DNA of 64,000 nt from Sinotaia quadrata (lineage: Eukaryota; Mollusca; Gastropoda; Architaenioglossa; Viviparidae), in NCBI GenBank assembly GCA_028829895.1, contig CM054179.1:114333721-114397720 (forward strand). The letters run 5' to 3'. A model generated the notes under the pieces. That model was not told the DNA's origin. It did not search any database and saw only the letters and a list, made by a program, of their open reading frames with translations. Made by a program: the position numbers and the translations under genes. Positions 29,201 through 41,200 of the stretch are shown here, one piece after another (position 1 is the first letter of the stretch; every line of letters begins with the position of its first letter).

Positions 29201-32200
29201 ATTGTTGACAAAATAGTTATTTAGACCTTTGCTATGTTTAAATTGGTTTGGCTGTTTTTTTTTAACTGTTTAGAGCAGGGGTCACCATTGAGTTATATGA
29301 AGGGCTACCATCTTCTGAAATATAACAAATTTACTTAATTTGCAGCTGAGTTGTGCTATTTTTAGAAAGTCCTGCGGGCAACTCATGTGGTCTTTGCAGG
29401 CGACCGTGGTGCCCACGGGCACCATGTTGGTGACCCCTGGTTTAGAGTATGATGACACTTACAGAGAAAAAATTTTAAAATAATATTCCCCCATATCCGT
29501 GAGATCATTGTTTATACTGTGCCCTGCTAATGCAGTAATGGACGGAGAAAAGTGGTCACATGACCTCAAAATAAAAAGAATTATAAAACAAATAACACGT
29601 GATCTGAATAAATTAAATACATTATATTGAAAATAAATCTTTCCTCTATTGAATTATACAAAACTTAAGTTATGGATAAGGCAGGCATAAATTCATAAAG
29701 TTATTTTCCGTTTTTACCCATCAACGACTTAAAAGATGAATGCTAACCTTAGGCCTATAGACCCTGAAATTTCTTATTTATCAGTTAATATAGTCCTTTA
29801 AATGAAAAAATATACACCCAAAACTGAAAATAATTGATTTAACTTTCAACTAACATCTTCAGAGTGATGCACAAGAATGTAAAGACTGGTTCATCAATGC
29901 CACCTAGTGGAACGCGATGGTACTTGATACAATCCTCCATTGTTGTTGACAGTCTTTGGTGATTTTGGTCATTCACCACAGTTCTTTCTGCCATCTTGGC
30001 TCTCGATCAGAATTCTCAGAAGTCAATCTTACAGCAACTCATTTGCTAATAAGTTCAGTAGAATGTTGGATACACACACCAACGTGATCTGGCAGAGTGC
30101 AGTAGTCACCTCAGTCTGAAGTGGATACCAGGTTATCACAAAGGATAATGAAAATCCAAAAAGGCAACAATAGGCATGCTCCTTCCTGTAAAAGTCAAAT
30201 TAACTACAATGCTAAGTTTCAGATCTAAATTGTCTCTATACAATTTTCTCTCCTCATACATTCTCAAACTTACAAATCCTGCAATAGTATTCATTATCCT
30301 GATATGTGTATATTGCATATATAGTATAATCAAAATTCACAAGCATAATATATAACGTGATCAAATTTATATATATCATTTCCACTAGGAACAATGTCAC
30401 ACATTTTAGCAAACTACATATAAATGTATCTTGAATTACATATGTAGAAATAATAGTTTAATTGTGTAAAGCATCTATGAATTAAATCAATAGCAAGAAA
30501 TGCATAAAATATTTCAAGTCCATTCTCTGCCAGTCAGTTAACTCACCATAAGCTAATAAAAGTAATATCACCTTTTATGACTGAACTGTGATATGACAAA
30601 ATTCAGAGTAACTAGAACAATTGATTCTTCTAATAGGTAACATTCAGTCCATTCCCATTAGTTGAAGCAGGTATGACTAGGTATCAAACTTGTCAACAAA
30701 ACCACTTGTTAGCTTTACATGAGCAGCACAGCAACTTGATATCACCTAAAACTATTATTGGCATTACAAAAAAGTTTGTCATAGACAATACCCAATATTC
30801 ATGTTAACATTGCAACATAATATAATGATTAAACTCAAAGAAATAGAGACAGGCAACTTTGCTCTTGTCACACACTCCTCTTATTTTGAGTTGTTAACAT
30901 CTACTGTACAAGGAGTAAAACAAGCAATCTGGTTAATTTTTCACATTATGGAACACAATAGTCATTCTCTTGACAAAGAATTTTTTCAAAGTTTACAGCA
31001 AATGAATAATTAATTCAACTTGTTAGAAATAAGATGTAAATAATTCAGCATATCTCAATAATCACTGAGCATTAAATATTAAATAACTTAATTTTTCTCA
31101 TTTTAAGTTGGGACATGACCAGTTTACATTTCAACACTTAAATATAAACATAATTCATCCTGAAAAATCATCATAATTTATTTTCTTATGATAGAAGAAT
31201 ACAACATATACACACATATTAGTATCATTTGACAAACTCTGGGTTTGATTTTACCCTCTACTTTAAAGGGAATACAAAATATGCAAATAATGATACCACA
31301 GAGGTCACAAGGAGATTTATTTACCAAAATCTTAATCCTACTATTTCCACTGCTCTGGACAAATAATCAGCTCCCAAATTGTTGGTGCCTATAATGATCT
31401 CCACTGTATGCCTATACTGTGGTAATAACAATGACCACCTAGGCAAGAGATAGTCTGCCCTGGTCAAATGTGCCAAGTAGGTGAGGGGTTGATGATCTGT
31501 ATGGATGACATATTGTTTGCCATATAAGTAAGCTTGGAACTTCTTGACAGCCTAAACAGTTCCGAGGCATTCTTTTTCTGAAGTTGAATAATTTTGTTCA
31601 GCCACATTTAATGTATGTCTGGAATGGGCCACTGGATATATAATGTCATCATAATTTTGCATCAGTACAGCACCTAGCCCTGCATTACTTGCATCAGTTT
31701 GGAGTACAATTCTTTATTGAAATCATGCAAATTAAGGACAGGAACTCACACTAAACAGTCTTTCAATTCTAGTAAATCTGGCTCCACACTCATCACTCAA
31801 GATCACTGTCTCTGGGCTGCTTTCCTCATCCAATCATTGATGGTTTGGCAATAGCGCTGAACTTTGGGGATGAATTTCAGATGATTACCGTCTAACCCCA
31901 AAAGGATTTAACATTTGTTTTTGAAAGTGGTCTCACTATCTCTTCAAGTTTCTCTATCTTAGATGCTTTTGCCACAAAAGACCCTGCCCCACTTTGTCTC
32001 CCAAATATTCGAGTTTAAAATATCCTTCAAAATATTTGGTCAGTCTAGCATAAGGTTACAATTTCTCAAATGCAGGAACAACTTCCATAACACTCATATG
32101 TGTTCCTCTAGTCTTGGTAGCTACTAATACTTCATCCATGAAGTTAGAGATAGATTCCTCTTTCATGGATTTGATAGCAATCTCATCATCTTGGTGAAAA

Positions 32201-35200
32201 CAGCTGGCCCTGTGATGATTCCAAACGGCATCACCTGTGACACGCCTGGTGTGTTTACACTAATTAATAATTATATTTATTAATCAGTTGGTCATAATTA
32301 CTTATCAATGATTAATATTAAGATTAATTCCCGTTATAAGTCTACACACCACCGGCACATAACTTATCGCAGGTGGAATTTCTCACTTAAGGAATAGTCT
32401 AAACATAACAACATAAATCTCCTTTCATTCACTAGTCTAGCTCCCGAACCCCCATCCACCCACTAACTATTCCAGACATGCGTCAAGGCACGCGTAAGAA
32501 ATATATAACAAAAATAAGGATTTATTATGAAATAATATCTATAATAACAAGTAATAATTCAGAAAGAAACCAGTCTTTGTATCGATGTCCGAAACCTGAT
32601 ATTATACTTAGAAAGTTAATACTTAATTGGTTACAAAGTTGCCAATTCTTTACACGTGGTTAAATAGAGAGAAAGAGTGTTAACAATGAACAATGGGCTT
32701 GACCTGAGGTGGCGAGTTGCCTCCCTGTCTCGCAATACGGCGAACGCTCCGTAATAACGGCCAATGTCAATTCCTTCCACCACCCTGCCTTTCCGTAGTG
32801 AGTCCTAGCTGGACGAAGGATTGAATTACAGCTACGTACTGTAAGTGATGACGGCCGAAGCATGGAAGCGAAGTTGAACCAAGCACTGCCTTTGGGCTTA
32901 GGTGTAATTCTTTCCAAAGGTGTATAAGGTAGAGAAAATACTGCCTTCGGGCTTAGGTGTAATTCTTTCCAAAGGTGTATAAGGTAGAGAAAATACTGCC
33001 TTCGGGCTTAGGTGTAATTCTTTCCAAAGGTGTATAACGTAGAGAAAATACTGCCTTCGGGCTTAGGTGTAATTCTTTCCAAAGGTGTATAACGTAGAGA
33101 AAATACTGCCTTCGGGCTTAGGTGTAATTCTTTCCAAAGGTGTATAACGTAGAGAAAACTGCTGCCTTTGGGCTTAAATGTAATTCTTTCCAAAGGTGTA
33201 CAACGTAGAGAAAATACTGCCTTTGGGCTTAGTTGTGATTCTTTCCAAAGGTGTATAACGTAGAGAAAATACTGCCTTCGGGCTTAGGTGTGATTCTTTC
33301 CAAAGGTGTATAACGTAGAGAAAACTGCTACCCTTGGGCTTAGGTGTGATTCTTTCCAAAGGTGTACAACGTAGAGAAAAGGCACACTCGCTGAAACGTG
33401 TAAGAATGTAGCCCTCTTTTAGAAACAATTTATAACTCTCGATTCTCTCTGGTATCCTCTCTAACCATTCAACTTACATCTCATCTGCGAAAGATTGTTT
33501 AGCCCCATACATCCACCATTCATTAATATAACATTCCAACCTAAATTATACATATTAATGAATCAAAAGCTAATTCTAATACATCTCAATTAACAAAGAA
33601 TCCTAACATACTTCACTAATATATGAACAGTATTTTAACATTTCAAACAGACAGCTTACCACGTGTTCTAACGGCCGCCTTTCAAAACCGGACTCGAATG
33701 TCTTGAAGAATATTTTCGCAGTGCCGGTACATGGCGGGTACATGGCGCGGCCAGGGTATTTATGGGAGTTAGGGCTTTAGATGGGTCAGAATCAGACACG
33801 TGGCCTAATTTACACCGCTCTGTACTGGACCATCTACGGTCTTTTCCCCCTCCCATCTGGTTGTACTTGGCAGGGCTGGTCAGGGAGCAGTGTGACTGGA
33901 CTGACTGTTGATTCGGATGGTCCCCTTTCCCGTTAGTGTAGAGGAGAAATAGTTAATCTCGGCCCAAATCAATTAGTGATGAATTCCGGGTGTCACATCA
34001 CCCACCATTGATATTGGCCATCAGGTGTGCTAAACTGTTTTTTTTTAATTATTGAAATTGCACTCATTCATTTATTACTGCCTATTAATAAATTATAGGA
34101 AATAAATTAATGCTTTAGCAATGTGATAAATTTAATGTTATAGAATATAAATTGTTTATAAAAAATAATATACACACATCTACATCGTTACATTATTGTC
34201 ATGTCCTGAAATTTTATTTTTTACCAATTCCACCTTTCAAATATTGAAATTGTACTCATTCATTTTATACTGCCTATTAATAAATTATAGGAAATAAATT
34301 AATGCTTTAGCAATGTGATAAATTTAATGTTATAGAATATAAATTGTTTATAAAAAATAATATACACACATCTACATCGTTTCATTAGTGTCATGTCCTG
34401 AAATTTCATTTTTTACCAATTCCACCTTTCTGTCGCAAAGCAAGCATTATTTTATTTACCTGTTTGCCATCATACAGATATATATCACACATTTTACTTT
34501 AATAATTGTGTTAAACTTCTTAACGGATTAGTATTTCTTTCAAACTTTGTTCATAAAATTTTAGAACATCTCTTCACATCACAGCAGTAATTATAAATAT
34601 TGTGGGTTTCTGTTGTGTTGTTTTTTAAAATGATTTTGCAATTCAAAGAATTTGGTCATTCAGTTTCAAGCTTCAAGATTTTTGATACAGGGATGGAGGG
34701 ACCCAGAATTAATATTTTATTTCACTTAAATCACTTACGAACCGCAAACGCAAAACACGAACTAAGGGAGGTAATTCGCAGTCAAGGACGCAATTTTTGT
34801 AACGCCTCACACCATAATGCATAGATAACTTTTAATTTCTAAACACTATTTCATTTACCTATCTCATCTAGATAAGACAGACTGAATGTAGACATAGTAT
34901 ATGCATTTCACCTCATGGGTAGATATATATATGTTTAAGAAGGGTTTTGTATGTACATATATGTATTTTTATGAATCCAGTTATATTCATATATGAGTGT
35001 ACATGCATCACTGTACTTGTTTATGAGTAAAATCGAAACAGCTAAATGCACATTAGATTTTGCCTAGCTAGTCATGCTGCACACTTTTTAAAAGCATGCA
35101 ATTTGTGAAATGTTAGTCACAAGACTAAAACCTTCTAGAAGGTTCTACAGTTCTCAAAAGACTATAAATATGGAGGACTGAAGACTAAATCTGAGAGAGA

Positions 35201-38200
35201 GTTTTTAACATCAGCCAAGAAACCAACAAACTATGGGAACACTTTGAGACACGTGCCCACTGTATGACCTCATGTCATGCTGTGTGGCTTTCAACCTACG
35301 ACAAAGAAGCATTTCTCTCCATGTAACATCAAGCTTTTGAAACATCAACTTTGTCCAAGAATGCAGTCTTTTTACTAGAAGGAAGAAGAAGATTCTCTAT
35401 TTTTTTTATGAACATGGGAAACATTTTATTCGAAGCTATTATCTTCAGTTATGGAGTAAATTCTCATATACAGAGATTTACTGAGGAGAGTTGGAAAAAT
35501 CTCTCTCTCCACCTGTCTTTCATCTCGTTGACTGCATTGTATTAAGCATCGAGGTAACTTGCTTACATACTAGTACTACCTGGCGGGATGATCAGTTCAG
35601 TCTTCTAGACAACCTATGTATGCAACGGGGTTGCATGCAGTTAATGATAGGAGAGCCATTTTTGTCTATCTGTCTCGAGCTTGTCTTAATTCTCTATGCC
35701 ACAGTCGAAGGGTCAGCGCCTACGTGCTCAACGGACATGAGGATTTCAGCATTCGATAGGACACGATGACACACTTCACTAGACGAATCATCTGGTCATG
35801 TTAAACGTCTGTTCGGTTTTCTGTCATCACGGCAACCAAGCAGTAATGACAATTACCATGTTGGCACCAGACAAAGCACTGATCTACCTACCTATGGAGA
35901 TCTAAGACTGCCTTGATCTGCAGTCATTGCTGTAAAGACGCTACAAGGCGTCTATATCTCGACAAGTGATGCGTCATCTTCTCCTCGGAGCACCTCTATG
36001 AGTGACACAACAGAGAACATCACCACTCTTCAGAGTATTCTTATGAGCAACGCTACGATGTGTCATCTGCTCTGCCATCTTCTCAAGCATCCCTTGTGAG
36101 TGATGCGACAGATTACTTCACCTCTCTTCGAAGCATCCTTATGAGCCAGGCTACGATGCATCATCTTCTCTCCAAAACATCTCTATGAGTGACATCACCT
36201 CTCTTCAAAACATCCCTTGTGAGTGACACAAAAGATTATATCACCTCTCTTTGAAACATCCCTTGTGAGCCAGGCTATGATGTATCATCTTCAAAACATC
36301 CCTTATGAGTGACACGTGAATTTACGTCACTGACCTTTGAATATTGACAGTATACTGTGAGTAGTTAAAAATAAAAGGCAAAAGCGCACCTAGAACTGTT
36401 AGGTATAAGAACATTTAAAATCTTGGTGTATCTAGAACTGTTAGGAATAGGAACACTTAAATCATTTTTTTTTTCAATCAGAAACTTGTTATTGTTGTTA
36501 TCAATTTTGTGAATAGAAATTCATAATTCGTCTTTGATATTTGTATACAATGTGAATTCGATATGATGGCTAATGAAGGCCTATTTTGTATGCGAATTGT
36601 TGATGATAGCTGTGGCATTGACCGCAAAATAATTGTGTATCTATTTTTATATATATTTTTGAATATTATCATTTTTCATCCCCCCTTATTTCCCACAGAG
36701 TGTATGACATTGGAAAGTTGAATGTATGAATGTGAAACAGTAGTGCCCCGAATTAGATAATAAACGATCTAATTCTTCACCCCTAAACAAATTTGTTGTT
36801 CTTAGTTTTTTTGAGAGGGGCGAAAGGATTTGTGTGTTTGTATTGTTTTTGTTCATTCGTCAGTTCATCCATTTATTCACTTTCATGATATTTGCTCACT
36901 GCATACGCAGCCAATAAAACGTTCCTTTGCATGACATAATAAAACTGGGCCCCACCCAAACATCAATGGTGTATGTCATGTGTGTCTGTGTAACACCTTG
37001 ACACGACGTATTACTGGCATATGTCACAACGAGCTTTTCTTGGAGATACATCGGAAGAAGCCAAACCCAACTTCACTCACCCCCTTGTGTCTCTAACTTC
37101 AGCTCGAGCCGGCTTCAGACCAACTATAACCCTCTTGTAACACGACCAACAGTGTGTGTGACAATTTTATTTATTTATTTATTGATAGAACACTGCCTTG
37201 TTTCAATAGTGGCAAAGTATCTATACTGAAAGAAGAAAACCACTCTATAGAAATGACATTTAAACGACAAAGCAAGGATTAACCCAGCTTTGTTATGCCT
37301 CTCATTTGACATCATACACCTGAGGTCTGATCTCTATAATTAGAATTTCTCCAAACTCACACACACGCTTTGCACATTTTCAAGCTGTCAACAAAACTTG
37401 CCAAATTTCAACTTTTTAGTAGGTACAGATATTTTTTAAAGTGTGGTTTATTCTTCTTGTTTGTTTTTTAATTGGTTATAGGGTTGAATATAAAATGGAA
37501 TGATAAGAGTTTTAAGAAAACAATACTTACACTTTAAATTTGCAGTTAATTTAGTAACCTGCTCCAGTGAAATTATGATTTTACTCTATAGCACTCTAAA
37601 GTATTAATTCTTAATTTGATTAAGAATTTTTTTTAAAACTTCAAATACAGTTTATAAAATGTAGTGTTTGGTCATAATCATATTCTATTGCCTTTGTTTT
37701 GTAAATATATACTTTCATAAAATATAGCTACTAACTAGATCCAATTTATTTGTGCCTGACCCTGACAGTTATTGAGTTAGATAATGTTTGTCATTCTGCA
37801 CATTGTTGAAATTTTGACTAAATCTTGATTTAATTTCATCACTATGCTTGCTACCTTAATAGATTAATCATTTTAAAGTTTAATGTTTCCAATGTCTCTT
37901 CTAATAGAATTTTTTTGTCAGTAGTATAAAAAACCTTTCTGTTTAATTAACTTATAATACTGGCTTATTCCATTTGTTTACTGTCATCTCATACATTGTT
38001 TTGTACTTGGATTTACAGATAAGTTGGGTGTGGGAATACCAGAACTATCAGGGCTCTACATGGTTCTCAGACATGACAGACAATGATATAACTCCTCCAA
38101 CTTCATCATTGCCAGATAGCAACTGCCAAATTACCCAGGTATATTGTTTAGGTTATATACTTTTCAGATTATTTCTTTTTAGAAACAGGAGGTCCCCAAG

Positions 38201-41200
38201 TTATGCTGGAGTTATGTTTTTTGTTGGTTTTTTTGTGACAAGCTGATTTTCCCATAAGTCAGATTTTCGCCTCCACCATCATCTTCAGTGATGTGTAGCA
38301 GCAGTCACGATAATGACTATCAAATACTTAACCATTCTCCACTAGCCTGTCTACCGCAAGACTTTATTCTCGGTGCACAGACAAAAGTAGTGCCAAACTG
38401 AGCACCGTAACTTTGACTTTTGCTCCGTGATGCAATTTTAAATATATAGACAGAACACCGTAACTTCTAATCCACAGTAAGTTGATACCCAGTAACTAGG
38501 GGACCTCCTGTAATTACATCCCAGACATATCTTGCTTATGATATCCAGCATTTACTGTTTGCATTTAAAATTAAAGATACCCTCATATTTGTTTCTGCAT
38601 TTTATATTCATGACTGCAAATTATGCAATTATTCATGTGCATTTTTTGTACTTTTTTGTATTGACTGTTTGTTTTTAGTTAATCCTTCATTGCCTGATTG
38701 TGATACAGAATTGTGTACAAGCCTATCCCAAATTAGATATACAATATCTAAATATATGAATTTCCCACTCACTTATCACTATAAGTTTACACACAACTCT
38801 AAAACAACAACATAGATTTACTGTCATTCAATACTCGAGCTCCCGAACCCCCATCCACCCACTAACTACTCCAGACATTTGTCAAGGCACGTGTAAGAAA
38901 TGTATAACATAAAATAAAGATTTATTATAAAATAATATCTTTCACAACAAATACAAAATAAGTTTAGAAAACAGTTCATGTATTTAAATGTCTGACATCT
39001 GATACTCTAATCTAGACTGTCAATATTCTACAAATGTTGCCAATTCTATGATTTTTACATGAGATTGAAAAAGAGGAAGAAAATCGGAGTTAATATGGAA
39101 GAGTTCATGACTTGAATCATAGATATAGCATCGTAGATATGATACGAAGACGTGTTGTCAACTGCAAGTTCTCCCCCCTATTCTCTCGTTCTGTGACACA
39201 GTTGAGCATGCTGGGAGAAACAATAATGGTCAAATGTCAATTCCTTTCACCACCCTGGGTTTCCATGGTGAATGTGGCCTGCAGGTTACACGTGTTGTAA
39301 CACTAGCGAACTTACACATGTTGCCAAACTAGCCAGATAAAGAAATAGCTCACAACTGCATGTACTGTAGCTAAAGATGACTAGATGAAGACTGGAGACT
39401 GGACTCTGAAGAATTGAACCAGTCTTCCAACTGAAGCCTTGAATTCAGTCCTTTGGGCTTTGATGGTTGTCTTCCAAGACAGGACTCGAATGGATAAATA
39501 AAAAAGGCACACTATCGCTGTAATATATGAGAGCATAGCACTTAGAGACATTTCATAACTCTCTATCCTCCTTTGTTCTCTCACCAATCATTCAACTTAC
39601 ATTTTATCTGCAAGAGAATTGTTTAATCCCTTACATCTTTCATTCATCAATACATCATTTCAAACATGAATTATACATATCAATTAATCATTAGAAAATT
39701 CTAATACATCACAGTCAAATAGAAATTCTAAAATATCAATTGAATAGAAAATTGTAACACATATCAACAAGTAAATGAACAATAGTTTATCACAAAATCA
39801 TTCTTAGTTCAACAGACAGCTTACCGAGCACTTTGACGGTCACCTTTAAAACCCGACCAGAGAATACCATGAAGAATATTGTTTCAGTGCTTTGCCACTA
39901 GGCCTGACAGGGTATTTATTGGCTTGTGCATATGACAGTGTCGCGGGCTGGCCTCTTGTCCTGGAGGGGGGGATCAGCTGCATTGCCGATGACACACCGA
40001 GCAGCAAAATATAAAAATAACCACTCTCGCATACAGACACAACAATATTCTTGTTTGGAGGGGTACTTTATTCAGAAAATGCAGGGTAAAGTGTGAGGGT
40101 CGGGTGTGAATATGCGGGTATGAATGTAAATATGAGGGACAAACGAACAAGCAACTGCATCAACGCATTCCTCATAGTGAAAGAAAAAGCCCAACTCTTG
40201 AAAAAAATGATAGCCCCATTGTTAGAATAAATTCTGTTATCTTTTCACACAGCTGTTAGTCGTTCATCCAGAAACGTCCACACACAACATTCACGGGGTG
40301 GGGAACCAGAGCAATGAAATGATGAATAAAATAAAATAAATAGATAGCAATATCAACAATATGAACAGCAGTGATGACTGCAATAACAAATGCCAATAAA
40401 AACAGTGGCACAAATATGTGGGTGAAAACCCAATGCAAACAATAAATATTAATTACAACAATGGTGATAACCACAAAAATTATCTTAATAGAATAATTTA
40501 TCAAAGTTAATGTTTGGATAAAAAGTTCAGGGTGAAAACCCAATGTCAACAATGTGTTAATTACAGTAGCTGTGATAACTGCTATAATAATCACAAAGTT
40601 ATATTAATCAAAGTCAAATGTTTTAAAGAAAGTTCAGGGCGAAATGTCAATAAAAATAGAGTTCTAAATAATTAATCTAGGTATAACCAGCCTCTATACG
40701 ATGATAGCAGACAACTTCTAAATTCCGAAAAATTTACCATTTTGTCACAAGTGCTGTGTTTATGTTCCGTATTTATCATGCTTGTGAAATAGTTTGTAGA
40801 ATAAAACTATCTTCCAACTTTTCATTAATGTATTTTTTATTTGTGAGAGAGTGATTGGAAGCATGTACGATCACATTAAATTAGGTACGGTTAGCATGTT
40901 TCAATCGCCATGGCAAAAATCTCAATCTCCGATTTTACTTTGTGTTTTGATATACCTTGCAAACGCTAAAACGAGTTCCACTACGATTGTCCTATCAGAA
41001 TGTCTCTTATATCAAACTAAAGAAACATGAATGTAGAATGCAACCATGTTAGTTTTGAATCTGTATTTTTATTTTTTATTGTCTTTAAAAGTTGATTGAA
41101 AAAAGCCTATTTCTGAAAATATAGATTTTTTCTTATATCAATAGAAAGTAGTAAATCTCTTCTTTAATATGGTATATAGCATGACAAAGTGGCATTTTCA

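Larger units (their letters stand above)
31330..34040 (-). pseudogene. Ty3/Gypsy retrotransposon pol fossil, split by a solo LTR
   Basis: On the minus strand 34040-34003 reads FSTPDGQYQWWV, and after the LTR insertion 32230 onward reads MPFGIITGPAVF, the conserved Gypsy RT run-in. The catalytic Y-x-D-D box is changed to FMDE (about 32130). The RNase H domain at about 31700-31330 shows TDASNAGLGAVL, EKEC, FQAYLYG, TDHQPL and NNLGADYLSR. Stops occur in both domains and no gag, protease or integrase is present. It is a dead remnant that acted as landing site for a later LTR element. Confidence 0.85.
35111..37151 (+). mobile_element. Candidate LTR or retroelement-derived transcription unit with heat-shock promoter
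   Basis: Imperfect inverted ends TGTTAGTC ... GACCAACA bound a GC-richer block. Near the left end are a heat-shock element and a TATA box; AATAAA signals lie near 36760, 36912 and 36940. No target duplication is evident (tgaaa against gtgtg), and open frames of 64-92 codons are unrecognised. Either a solo LTR with a long transcribed part or an unrelated non-coding unit would fit. Confidence 0.4.

Noticed and set aside
32886..33380. Regular direct repeats that might be taken for a CRISPR array
   Set aside because: Units are head to tail with no unique spacers, in a eukaryotic LTR.
32660..33428. Minus-strand open frames with repeated MERITPKPKGS/KELHLSPKAVF peptides, suggestive of a repeat protein
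   Set aside because: They are the 55-bp minisatellite read in successive frames; 55 is not a multiple of three and the sequence lies inside an LTR.
35351..35769. Overlapping 64- and 92-codon frames in the heat-shock-element block
   Set aside because: They overlap in different frames with no protein family resemblance; more likely non-coding retroelement sequence.
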